Positions 19,668-27,420 of a stretch of DNA of 61,438 nt are shown here, one piece after another (position 1 is the first letter of the stretch; the number at the start of each line of letters is the position of its first letter). A model generated the notes under the pieces. The model made no database searches. It was not told the origin of the DNA and saw only the letters and a program-made list of their open reading frames with translations. The translations under genes were made by a program, and so were the position numbers. Source of the DNA: an uncultured Lachnospiraceae bacterium (GTDB taxonomy: Bacteria; Bacillota; Clostridia; Lachnospirales; Lachnospiraceae); the NCBI GenBank assembly GCA_900539175.1, contig UQAW01000017.1, positions 1 through 61,438 on the forward strand. The letters run 5' to 3'.

Positions 19668-20173
19668 TCAGCCGCATATGCTTTCACGATCTCTGCCATA
19701 TACATAAAATGAAAATCCTTATTGGGATACCATTTTTCAATCTCTTCCGTACCCACAAAGCACTCCTGTTTCATCTCCTGTACATATAACTTTTTACATA
19801 CCAGCACGAGAGAAGCCTCCTGAAAGGTCGGCTGACCATCAATCTGCGCTATATGAAGACCTGCTTTCTCAATCTTATCCGGCTCTTCACGTCCTGACAC
19901 ACTGCCCAGATGGCCCATAGCCTTCTTCTGTTCTCCTCCAAAGAAAGACAACGTAAAGTACTCACCTGCATCCACAAACTCCCTGGTGTAACGCTGGGGA
20001 CGCAGATAGACGGTAGCAACTGTCGTTCCCCACATAATACCTACGCCGCCCCAGGATGCAGTCATGGTATTGACCGCTCCTTCCTTCTCTGCAGTAACCA
20101 ACATCCACTCATCGCCGATCATGGCAAAGGGGTTCTTTTCCAATTTTTTAATATCTATTTCCTTGAAACTCAT
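19664..20173 (-). CDS. Flavin reductase family protein (FMN-binding split barrel)
   Basis: A 169-residue protein with the flavin-reductase-like pattern NTMTASWGGVGIMW, the YLRPQRYTREFV strand-helix and the FTLSFFG block. Members bind FMN and reduce it with NAD(P)H or act as flavoprotein partners. Several gut Clostridia carry this short version. It is the first of two coupled genes, followed by the RlmI-like methyltransferase, and the pairing gives no clear functional clue. The 20174-20408 gap before the divergent membrane-protein gene holds no recognisable gene. Confidence 0.85.
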   Translation of the reverse strand: MSFKEIDIKKLEKNPFAMIGDEWMLVTAEKEGAVNTMTASWGGVGIMWGTTVATVYLRPQRYTREFVDAGEYFTLSFFGGEQKKAMGHLGSVSGREEPDKIEKAGLHIAQIDGQPTFQEASLVLVCKKLYVQEMKQECFVGTEEIEKWYPNKDFHFMYMAEIVKAYAAE

Positions 20174-20408
20174 CTTGTAAATACTCCTTTCCGTATCGAT
20201 TCATTCTATTCAATTCTTTCTTATTTTACTCCATAAATTCACAAGAAACAAGAGCCTGTGTACGGACTCCTCGGCAGCTGGGCAAATCGCGCAGGAAAAC
20301 AAGTTCAAAATTCAAAAATTCTTAAGACATCTTTTATCAGCAATTAATGCATTTAGGGTAAACTATATTCTATCATAAAACCCGAAGGATACAGAAAGGA
20401 TTACTACT

Positions 20409-20984
20409 ATGTCAGATACTGCTGCAAACGTGAAAAAGTATGCCAGGCTGCTGGGCTTCGCTGCCTGCGGCGCAATTCTTATATTTTTAATCAAAAGCTA
20501 CTTTGACGGACATTTCCATTCCGTAAAAACATTTCAGGAATATATCCAGCAATTCGGTTTTTTTGGTCCTCTGGCGCTTGGCACCATCCAACTGTTTCAG
20601 GTAGTTATCCCACTGCTTCCCGGTTTTCTGGGATGCGCTGTTGGGGCAATTCTGTACGGAACCGCCGGCGGATTCTGGATCAACTATATCGGTATCAGCG
20701 CCGGTTCCATCATTGCCTTCTTTATCGCCAGAAGATACGGCTCTCAGGTTGTGCAAAGCATGATTGGTCAGAAAAACTATCACAAATACCTTGGATGGAC
20801 GCAAAAAAGATCTTTTCTCTGGATTTTCTTTGCAGCTATTCTTCTCCCTCTGGCTCCCGACGACGTTCTTTGTTTCCTTGCAGGACTGACACCGATGCCC
20901 TCAAAGAAGTTCACAGCAATTATTATCTTTGCAAAACCATGGTGTATACTCTTTTATAGTATTTTCTTTGCCAGATTTATCTGA
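20409..20984 (+). CDS. TVP38/TMEM64 (VTT domain) membrane protein
   Basis: A 191-residue membrane protein of the DedA-related VTT family. Visible features are an N-terminal helix (about 14-30), the re-entrant block FQVVIPLLPGFLGCAVGAILYG, the GxxxG-like helix following it, and FFAAILLPLAPDDVLCFLAG, the second signature half. Such proteins are linked to lipid scrambling and membrane homeostasis, and the substrate is unknown here. AGAAAGGATTACT precedes the ATG. It ends abruptly after the last helix. Confidence 0.88.
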   Translation: MSDTAANVKKYARLLGFAACGAILIFLIKSYFDGHFHSVKTFQEYIQQFGFFGPLALGTIQLFQVVIPLLPGFLGCAVGAILYGTAGGFWINYIGISAGSIIAFFIARRYGSQVVQSMIGQKNYHKYLGWTQKRSFLWIFFAAILLPLAPDDVLCFLAGLTPMPSKKFTAIIIFAKPWCILFYSIFFARFI

Positions 20985-21016
20985 TGTTCATTCAGAAACC
21001 ATATCTATACAGAACC

Positions 21017-21037
21017 GGAGCCGTCAGGTACGGCTCC
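21017..21037 (+). terminator. Possible terminator of the VTT-protein gene
   Basis: GGAGCCGT (21017-21024) pairs with ACGGCTCC (21030-21037) 30 bases beyond the stop. The T-tail is very short, so it is a weak call. Confidence 0.45.
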
Positions 21038-21064
21038 TTCACACTCTGCCGCACGCCTCCCGGC

Positions 21065-21124
21065 TAAGGAACTGTTCAGAAATAACCTGTACAGCCTGCG
21101 CAGGTTATTTCTGAGCAGTTTCTA
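21065..21124. repeat. Family C hairpin repeat at the 3' end of tadA
   Basis: AAGGAACTGTTCAGAAATA starts at about 21066 and folds back with TATTTCTGAGCAGTTTC across a nine-base loop, giving a stem of about 20 bp. The right arm overlaps the last codons of tadA. The same start sequence recurs at 21676, so the two copies flank tadA. Confidence 0.7.
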
Positions 21125-21590
21125 ACTTTTTCTCTTTTTTCATTTCTCTGAGTCTCCGAAAAAAATTACTCATCATCTGACTGCATTCTTCCTCCAGAAT
21201 CCCCTGCGTGATTGTTACCTGATGATTAAATTCCTGCACCTCTAACAAATTCAGGACAGATCCGGCGCAGCCTGCCTTGGGGTTCATACAGCCAATCACC
21301 ACCTCATCAATCCTCGACTGCACAATCGCTCCGGAACACATCTGACATGGCTCCAGCGTCACATACAGCGTACACCCCTCCAGCCGCCAGTCCCCTAACT
21401 TCTTACTTGCTTTCCGTATGGCATTCATCTCCGCGTGGGACAATGTATTCTTATCTGTGTTTCTCCGGTTATATCCTCTGGCAATAATTTTTCCTTCGTA
21501 AACAATCACACACCCGATCGGCACCTCCATCAGCTTTTCCGCCTTCCGTGCCTGCCGGATTGCTTCTTTCATATAATACTCATGATCCAT
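21105..21590 (-). CDS. tadA: tRNA-specific adenosine deaminase
   Basis: The 161-residue zinc deaminase converts the wobble adenosine of tRNA-Arg(ACG) to inosine. The HAE motif (His52, Glu54) and PCQMC (Cys82, Cys85) give the zinc site and the catalytic glutamate. Length and N-terminal block HEYYMKEAIRQA are typical. The gene stands alone and its last codons form one arm of a long hairpin repeat. Confidence 0.94.
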   Translation of the reverse strand: MDHEYYMKEAIRQARKAEKLMEVPIGCVIVYEGKIIARGYNRRNTDKNTLSHAEMNAIRKASKKLGDWRLEGCTLYVTLEPCQMCSGAIVQSRIDEVVIGCMNPKAGCAGSVLNLLEVQEFNHQVTITQGILEEECSQMMSNFFRRLREMKKEKKLETAQK

Positions 21591-21675
21591 GTAACTCTTT
21601 CCTCATTCCTTCTTCTTATTCTACTCATAATTCTCTGCCTGAACGCATAGTTTTTCAGTAAGATATATCTGACGC

Positions 21676-21770
21676 AAGGAACTGTTCAGAAATAGCTTGT
21701 GACAAGGACGCTGTATAAATGTTCATCTGAGTTCTTTATTAACAGTTCCTGACCGTCACACAGCTATTTC
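21676..21770 (+). repeat. Family C repeat with ABAB (pseudoknot-like) complementarity
   Basis: Segment A GGAACTGTT (21678-21686) is complementary to AACAGTTCC (21741-21749). Segment B GAAATAGCTTGTGAC (21689-21703) is complementary, with one bulge, to 21755-21770. The order A, B, A', B' allows either a pseudoknot or two alternative helices. It lies in the leader of the next gene, about 15-20 bases before its ribosome site. Confidence 0.6.
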
Positions 21771-21790
21771 CAAACAAAAGGGGGCTATCT

Positions 21791-22960
21791 ATGTCTGATT
21801 ATAAACGTTTTGTCTCTTATCTCTATGAATACATAGCAGAAAAAAAATCTGAAAACCGAGGGTTTGTTAAGGTGGAACTGCGTTCCGGCATCTGCCGTAT
21901 GCAATTCCAGTTAAATGTATTTTCCCTGCCCTCCCAGACACCCGTTACTGTATACGGGTTTATTCAGATCGGCACTGAACTTCAGGGGTTTCCTCTCGGA
22001 CAGATCACTTCCGGCAAAAACGGCATCTCCGGAATTCTGACATTCCCTTCCAGAATTGCCGGAACCGCATATACTGTGACAGATTTTAACGGACTGATCC
22101 TGACTGCATCGAATCAGAAATTTTATGGCACCCAATGGGACGAAACTCCCATTCTGCCCAGTCAATTCCAACCTGCACATTCCGCAGACCAGAAAACAGC
22201 TGCTCTATCTAAAGGAAACGGACCCGCGCCTGCGTCTGATGATGCAGTTCTATCAGAAGCTACATCTGACTCTGATGTCCCTTATGAATCCGAAACTGCT
22301 CCCTCCCCGAATACCGCAGCTCAGGCAGACACCATAACCGAAACAGAACCTCTGCCTGAAACACACGCTATGCCCACAGCACAATCTAACACGGAAATGG
22401 ACGCTCCATCCGAAACTTTGTCAACTTTCGAAGCAGACTCTTCAGACAAAACACTTCCTGCTTCTGCTACTTCACTAGAAGCCGACACAGTTCCTGAAAC
22501 AGTCTCCGCTTCCGGCGAAGCAGCTATGCCTGAACCTGGAGCTCAAAAAAATACCGGCAGTATTCATATGACCTCCGCTGAGGCAGCCCCCCGCATCAAC
22601 CCCTGGATCTGGGTTCGTCAAAACTACAACGCCATCCGCCCCTTTGATGATGATGAAATTTCCGACTGTGTTCGTATCTCCGTCCAAGACTTTCCGGAAC
22701 TTCGTGCCCACGGCTTCCGCATCGGATGTAATCAATTCATTCATCATGGTTTCCAGAATTATCACCACCTGCTGCTGGGCCAGTCAACCTCCGGTCTTGC
22801 TGCCGCCTATATTCTCGGCGTTCCCGGCATCTACAACACCAATGAACAATTTATGGCTGCCATGTTTGGCTTTGCTTACTTCAAGCCCGGCCGTCTCTCC
22901 AAAGAATATACATTCTCTGGTAAAACAGGTTACTGGTACAGACCGCTGGAGCATGTTTAA
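21791..22960 (+). CDS. Hypothetical protein with N- and C-terminal conserved domains and a low-complexity linker
   Basis: The 389-residue protein has a structured N-terminal part (about 1-125, beta-rich), a long linker rich in Ala, Pro, Glu, Thr and Ser (about 130-270), and a conserved-looking C-terminal part (about 275-389) with NPWIWVRQNY, CNQFIHHGFQNYHHLLLG and a GYWYRPL end. The C-terminal part resembles the uncharacterised DUF6128-type proteins of Lachnospiraceae. I recognise no catalytic motif, and there is no signal peptide or membrane helix. GGGGG precedes the ATG at a workable distance. It stands alone between tadA and the NrdG2 gene with the family C repeat in its leader and a family B repeat right behind it. 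Confidence 0.75.
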   Translation: MSDYKRFVSYLYEYIAEKKSENRGFVKVELRSGICRMQFQLNVFSLPSQTPVTVYGFIQIGTELQGFPLGQITSGKNGISGILTFPSRIAGTAYTVTDFNGLILTASNQKFYGTQWDETPILPSQFQPAHSADQKTAALSKGNGPAPASDDAVLSEATSDSDVPYESETAPSPNTAAQADTITETEPLPETHAMPTAQSNTEMDAPSETLSTFEADSSDKTLPASATSLEADTVPETVSASGEAAMPEPGAQKNTGSIHMTSAEAAPRINPWIWVRQNYNAIRPFDDDEISDCVRISVQDFPELRAHGFRIGCNQFIHHGFQNYHHLLLGQSTSGLAAAYILGVPGIYNTNEQFMAAMFGFAYFKPGRLSKEYTFSGKTGYWYRPLEHV

Positions 22961-22962
22961 AA

Positions 22963-23123
22963 ATGATATGATACCAGAGTCAAAAGGTTATGCGTTTCAT
23001 GCTTGCATGAAAAAGCATGACTTTGGGACCCGTAAAACATGAGAAAGCAGCCCCAACGGGGCGGATTTCAAATGTTTTTAGGATTGCGGGAGCATGAAAT
23101 GCGGAGCAATCCGTGTATCATAT
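22963..23123 (+). repeat. Family B structured intergenic repeat, complete copy
   Basis: The unit is closed by ATATGATAC at the left and GTATCATAT at the right. Inside are three hairpins: TTTCATGC with GCATGAAA (22995-23012), GCCCC with GGGGC (around 23050-23062), and GGATTGC (23081-23087) with GCAATCC (23106-23112). The last has the inner helix GCAT/ATGC and purine loops GGGA and GGA. It is a relative of the P5 helix of the 200-bp family A unit. It starts directly beyond the preceding stop codon. Confidence 0.7.
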
Positions 23124-23131
23124 GTGCCTTC

Positions 23132-23170
23132 CCGTTTGCGTGGAATTTGTTCCAAATCCCACGCAAACGG
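23132..23170. other. Perfect 12-bp hairpin behind the NrdG2 gene
   Basis: CCGTTTGCGTGG (23132-23143) pairs exactly with CCACGCAAACGG (23159-23170), and the arms can extend inward. No T-run follows on either strand, so it may stabilise or block transcripts between the convergent genes and is not a classical terminator. Confidence 0.6.
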
Positions 23171-23204
23171 AACGTGCACACCACTGGAATAAATTGATAC
23201 CCGC

Positions 23205-23900
23205 TTAATCAATTCCCCGTATTTCCACCACTGGAATTGTCCTGAGCAAAATCTCCCGGAAGTATTCCAACTGCTCTTTTGCATACCCGCTGAATACCGG
23301 ACGTATCACAAATTCCGATTCCCTGTAATTCTGGAGGTAATACCTGCTGCACCCCTTCAGCCACCTGCCGATTGTTTCAAACTCCTCCTTACGATGCAGC
23401 TCCCTTGTCACTGTTGTCCGAAACTCATACGGAACCCTACCATCCATCAAAAAGTCCACAGATTCCTGAATCTTCAGCAAATCCAATCCCTCTAGCCCTG
23501 CCGTCTCTTCATACCGGTTCGGTGCATTTTTAATGTCCATCGCCACATAATCCACCAATCCGGCTCCAACCAACTCCTTCAAAACCTGAGGACGATATCC
23601 GTTGGTGTCCAACTTCACCAGATACCCCATCTCCTTCACCTGCTTCATAAAGCAGGATAATTCCGCCTCCAACGTAGGCTCTCCGCCGGTAATGCAAACC
23701 CCATCCAAAATCCCCCTGCGTCTTTCAAGGACTGCCAACACATCCTCCACTTTGATAACCGGCTCCTTCGCCGCCCGCAGCACCAGATTACCATTCTGAC
23801 AAAAGGGACACCGAAAATTACAATTTCCCAAAAAAACCGTACAAGCCACCTTCCCCGGAAAATCCAACAGCGTCAACTTCTGAAGTCCATAAATTCTCAT
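23205..23900 (-). CDS. Anaerobic ribonucleotide-reductase activating protein, NrdG2 type (radical SAM)
   Basis: The 231-residue radical-SAM protein has the cluster motif CNFRCPFC (Cys27, Cys31, Cys34) and the SAM-binding CITGGEPTL. This subgroup is annotated as activase of anaerobic ribonucleoside-triphosphate reductase, which installs the glycyl radical. The reductase gene (nrdD) is not in the window, so the partner cannot be confirmed. A related glycyl-radical or peptide-modifying role is possible. AAAGGATAGGCGTT precedes the ATG. Confidence 0.85.
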   Translation of the reverse strand: MRIYGLQKLTLLDFPGKVACTVFLGNCNFRCPFCQNGNLVLRAAKEPVIKVEDVLAVLERRRGILDGVCITGGEPTLEAELSCFMKQVKEMGYLVKLDTNGYRPQVLKELVGAGLVDYVAMDIKNAPNRYEETAGLEGLDLLKIQESVDFLMDGRVPYEFRTTVTRELHRKEEFETIGRWLKGCSRYYLQNYRESEFVIRPVFSGYAKEQLEYFREILLRTIPVVEIRGID

Positions 23901-23974
23901 AACGCCTATCCTTTCGACAGTATTGCCTCTTTCTCACAAAATAAGATTATCATACAACTCCTTTTTCTACGCAA

Positions 23975-24004
23975 AAAACATCGGTTTAAAATACCCGATG
24001 TTTT
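23975..24004 (-). terminator. Terminator behind the alpha/beta-hydrolase gene
   Basis: AAAACATCGG (23975-23984) pairs with CCGATGTTTT (23995-24004). There are A/T runs on both sides, so it can work in either direction, and the minus-strand gene ends at 24043. Confidence 0.85.
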
Positions 24005-24042
24005 TCTTTTATCTTGTCAGCTGAGCAGGGAATCCCTTTCAT

Positions 24043-24816
24043 TTAGAATACCTTCTGCACAAAACCCTTAATTTTTTCAGCAACGACTGCAGTGTCTTCA
24101 TAGATTAACGCATGTCCGCCATAAGGTACCATAAGCAATTGGCTATTTTCAATTTGCTTCCATGTTTCAACAGCAGCAACAGGTAATATTATGCTATCTT
24201 CACATCCATGAACCAATAATGTCGGACAATCAATACTTCCGGTTTTATCAAGGCAATCATAAGCATTTGAAATCATCAGATCATTATAACCAATTTCATC
24301 TCTTACACCGGTTTCTAAAAATGCATTTTTAATGCGCTCTTTCTCAGCTTCCCCTACTAAATTGCCAAACAAAAAGTCCAGAATATCTTCTGTTTTGAAG
24401 TTTTCCACAGCAATATTTTTCAATTGATCTACCGCAGGCGTATAATGCTTCAAATCAGCAGCGCTGCTTAAAAACACAATCCCATCTACTTTCGTATTCT
24501 TCCGTAATGCTATCTCACATGTAATTGCTCCGCCCATGGAATAACCCAGTAAAACAAGTTTCCCCTGTATGATATTCCGTTCTTTCAGATTCTCAATTGT
24601 ACTTTCCACATCTCCTGCTATGTCACTGATACTTTCAGGCAGTTCCCCTTCAGACTCCCCATGTGCAGTCAAATCTAAGGAAATACAATTATATTCTTCA
24701 AATTTTTCTGCTAATGGCAGCATTCCCTCTTTTGTCATCGTAGATCCATGTAAAAATACCAAAGTATTCTCACTGTTCTTATCTCCCAGTTGTGTGTAAG
24801 CTAAATAATTCTCCAT
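24043..24816 (-). CDS. Alpha/beta-hydrolase fold protein
   Basis: The 257-residue protein has the oxyanion block VFLHGSTMTKEGM, the nucleophile elbow GYSMGGA, an acidic residue in LLVHGCEDSI and the catalytic histidine in PYGGHALIYED. The complete triad suggests an active esterase, lipase-like enzyme or acyl hydrolase. The substrate is unknown. No signal peptide is present, so it is cytoplasmic. It stands alone with AAGGAGGTG before the ATG and a terminator behind. Confidence 0.85.
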   Translation of the reverse strand: MENYLAYTQLGDKNSENTLVFLHGSTMTKEGMLPLAEKFEEYNCISLDLTAHGESEGELPESISDIAGDVESTIENLKERNIIQGKLVLLGYSMGGAITCEIALRKNTKVDGIVFLSSAADLKHYTPAVDQLKNIAVENFKTEDILDFLFGNLVGEAEKERIKNAFLETGVRDEIGYNDLMISNAYDCLDKTGSIDCPTLLVHGCEDSIILPVAAVETWKQIENSQLLMVPYGGHALIYEDTAVVAEKIKGFVQKVF

Positions 24817-25011
24817 AAAGCACCTCCTTCGTTTTTTGCTATTACATTTCTATCCGCTCACTCTGCTATACGTCTCTTCAGACACAAATCCAGAGCTGCG
24901 TGGATCTATTCACTCCGTTAAATTAATAAAATTATTATAACAAAATCAAAACTACGCGTCAAGAGATTTGGGTAAAAATGGAAAAATATACTTCGTTTCC
25001 ATCTGGCTCAA

Positions 25012-25692
25012 CTACCACCCAAACATCTCTTTCACCTCAAGAAGCGTCTCCGCCTTCGCATAGATAATGTCCTCCACCGGTGAAGGATCTTTCAGCAAAT
25101 CCGGCACCATCACCGCCTTCATTCCAGCCCTATGTGCCGACCGAAGTCCATTATAAGAGTCTTCAAGAGCCAAGGCTTCCTCTGGTTTCACCCCAAGTTT
25201 CTCACAGGCAATCTGGTAAATCTGGGGATCCGGTTTTGCCTTCGTCACCATGTTTCCAGTCACAACCGTCTGGAAATAGCCGCTGATCTTTCCATTCTCC
25301 AGATACAAAGCTGCGTGCTCAGGACTGGAAGAAGTAGCAACCGCCATAGGAATTCCTCTCTTCGCAAGCGATTCCAACAATTCATACAGCCCCGGTTTAG
25401 CACGACTTCCCTGTTGCTTTGTATGTTCATACACCACACTGCGGTAGCGCTCCTGGAACTCCTCATAGGGAAAATCCTGTCCATATTTCTCCTTAAAATA
25501 GGCCTCCCGCGCACGTTTATTTAAGCCTAAGGTATGATAGATATTGTGCCCTAATTTCCCATACCCCATCTCTTCCCCCGTCACATCCCAGGCATATTGC
25601 ACCTCCCGCTCACTGTCAAACATCAGACCGTCCATGTCAAATACCACCGCCCTCGGCACAAAATTTTCTCTCATACAAATCTCCGGCAACAC
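25012..25692 (-). CDS. HAD-superfamily phosphatase or phosphomutase
   Basis: The 226-residue HAD subfamily IA protein has nucleophile block VFDMDGLMFDSE, a helical cap domain, the motif II serine or threonine in VATSSSPEH, motif III lysine in KAKPDPQIY and motif IV ALEDSYNGL. The cap resembles beta-phosphoglucomutase-like enzymes, so the substrate is probably a small sugar phosphate or similar. The best start is GTG at 25692, four bases beyond GGGAGG. An in-frame ATG six codons later is the alternative. Confidence 0.87.
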   Translation of the reverse strand: MLPEICMRENFVPRAVVFDMDGLMFDSEREVQYAWDVTGEEMGYGKLGHNIYHTLGLNKRAREAYFKEKYGQDFPYEEFQERYRSVVYEHTKQQGSRAKPGLYELLESLAKRGIPMAVATSSSPEHAALYLENGKISGYFQTVVTGNMVTKAKPDPQIYQIACEKLGVKPEEALALEDSYNGLRSAHRAGMKAVMVPDLLKDPSPVEDIIYAKAETLLEVKEMFGW

Positions 25693-25870
25693 GTTTCCTC
25701 CCTTCTACTCTCCCCAACGACTCTAAACCTCCCAACTAACCTTTCGCTCATTATACCATATTTCATAATGATTCAGAAGACGCTTATTCATAAAGCATCA
25801 AAACCTATCTCAAAATTGCTTTCTACAAGATGTGGGTTCCAATTTGTGAGGAATTTCCTCTATTATCGGA

Positions 25871-25899
25871 TTGACTACGTTCAAAAGACAGACTAAAAT
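25871..25899 (+). promoter_or_regulatory. Sigma-70-type promoter of the MATE gene
   Basis: TTGACT (25871-25876) and TAAAAT (25894-25899) are separated by exactly 17 bases. Transcription should start near 25906, just before the palindrome at 25911. Confidence 0.75.
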
Positions 25900-25910
25900 A
25901 GATACGGTAA

Positions 25911-25947
25911 CGTGTCTGAACACCTATTCCGGTAATTCTCAGACACG
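25911..25947 (+). promoter_or_regulatory. Inverted repeat in the MATE leader
   Basis: CGTGTCTGA (25911-25919) is perfectly complementary to TCAGACACG (25939-25947). The repeat starts a few bases after the predicted transcription start and ends about 10 bases before the ribosome site. It may be a repressor operator or an RNA hairpin controlling exporter expression. Confidence 0.55.
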
Positions 25948-25966
25948 CCTTGAACAAGGAGGAATT

Positions 25967-27355
25967 ATGAACACAGAAATCCAAAAGAACAACCCGCTGG
26001 GTACGGAACCGATCAATTCCCTACTGGCAAAATTCGCAATTCCCAGCATCATTGCCATGCTGGTCAGTGCACTTTACAATATCGTCGATCAATTTTTCAT
26101 CGGCCGAAGTGTCGGTATGCTTGGAAATGCCGCAACCAACGTGGCTTTTCCCCTCACGATCATCTGTACTGCCATCTCCCTTCTGTGCGGAATCGGCGGT
26201 GCTGCTAATTTTAATCTGGCTATGGGTGCAGGCGAGGAAAAGAGAGCCAAAACCTGTGTCGGCAATGTTGTCAACATGATGCTCTCTCTTGGTATCCTGC
26301 TCTGCCTCATCACACAGCTTTTTCTGGAACCTATGATGCACGCCTTTGGTGCCACATCAGATATTCTGGATTATGCACTTTCCTACACCGGAATCACCTC
26401 CTGGGGCTTCCCCTTCCTGATTCTGACCACGGCTGGCTCCCATCTGATCCGTGCAGATGGAAGTCCCCGTTTTTCCATGCTCTGCACCCTTACGGGAGCA
26501 ATTATCAATACGATTCTGGATCCGTTGTTTATCTTCGGCTTTCAGCTTGGTATCCAGGGTGCCGCCTATGCTACCGTAATCGGCCAGATTATATCTGCGG
26601 TCATGGTAATTGCATATCTGACACACTTCAAAACTGTGAAGCTGTCTTTTTCCGATCTGCGGCCTGATTTTTCCTACTGGCTGAAGATTCTTTCTCTGGG
26701 TATGACTCCATGTCTGAATCAGGTGGCTATGATGGTCGTACAGATTGTAATGAATAACACGTTGACCTATTATGGACGAAACTCTGTCTATGGCAGTGAA
26801 GTTCCCCTTGCCTGTGCCGGGATCATATCTAAGGTAGGTATGATTTTCTTCTCTCTGGTCATCGGAACCTCTCAGGGACTGCAGCCTCTGGTCAGCTTTA
26901 ATTACGGAGCAGGAAAATACAGACGTGTCCGGGAAAGTTTCCGCAAAGCATCTATCATCTGTCTGATTATCTCTGTTCTGGCTTTTGTCTGTTTTCAGGC
27001 ATTTCCACGGCAGATTATCCAGATCTTCGGAAGCGGAACCGAAGAATATTACCACTTTGCAGAACAGTATTTCCGTATCTACCTGTTCTTCACCTTTGTC
27101 AATTTCCTGCAGCCGCTGGCAGCCAACTTCTTTACTTCTATCGGCAAACCAGTCCGGGGCATCTTTCTGTCCCTGACACGGCAGATTATCTTCCTGCTTC
27201 CGCTGCTGATTATTCTTCCCCTGATTATGGGAATTGACGGAGTCATGTACTCCGCGCCGATTGCAGATTTTATGGCTGCCGCTCTGTCCATCCTATTCGT
27301 GCTCATGGAAATGAACGCCTTGAAAAAGCGCGAAACCGGTAAACCTGACGTATAA
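25967..27355 (+). CDS. MATE-family multidrug efflux transporter
   Basis: About 462 residues with twelve hydrophobic segments in two homologous halves, opening with NPLGTEPINSLLAKFAIPSIIAML and the DQFFIGRSVG loop typical of the Clostridia MATE branch. It should export cationic drugs or other small molecules with Na+ or H+ as driving ion. The substrate is not predictable. I chose the ATG at 25967 because AAGGAGGAATT stands directly before it. The open frame upstream contains its own promoter and palindrome, so it is leader and not coding. Confidence 0.93.
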   Translation: MNTEIQKNNPLGTEPINSLLAKFAIPSIIAMLVSALYNIVDQFFIGRSVGMLGNAATNVAFPLTIICTAISLLCGIGGAANFNLAMGAGEEKRAKTCVGNVVNMMLSLGILLCLITQLFLEPMMHAFGATSDILDYALSYTGITSWGFPFLILTTAGSHLIRADGSPRFSMLCTLTGAIINTILDPLFIFGFQLGIQGAAYATVIGQIISAVMVIAYLTHFKTVKLSFSDLRPDFSYWLKILSLGMTPCLNQVAMMVVQIVMNNTLTYYGRNSVYGSEVPLACAGIISKVGMIFFSLVIGTSQGLQPLVSFNYGAGKYRRVRESFRKASIICLIISVLAFVCFQAFPRQIIQIFGSGTEEYYHFAEQYFRIYLFFTFVNFLQPLAANFFTSIGKPVRGIFLSLTRQIIFLLPLLIILPLIMGIDGVMYSAPIADFMAAALSILFVLMEMNALKKRETGKPDV

Positions 27356-27357
27356 CG

Positions 27358-27405
27358 AAAAAAGCTTTTACGAAGTCCAGTTTCAGACTCCGCAAAAGCT
27401 TTTTT
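27358..27405. terminator. Bidirectional terminator between MATE and TrpB2 genes
   Basis: AAAAAAGCTTTT (27358-27369) pairs with AAAAGCTTTTTT (27394-27405), with a second inner stem. Flanking A/T runs serve both of the convergent genes. Confidence 0.88.
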
Positions 27406-27420
27406 CTTTTCCGTATGCTA

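Noticed and set aside
25871..25966. Longer N-terminus for the MATE protein
   Set aside because: The stretch contains a consensus promoter and a palindrome, and the ribosome site directly precedes the ATG at 25967.
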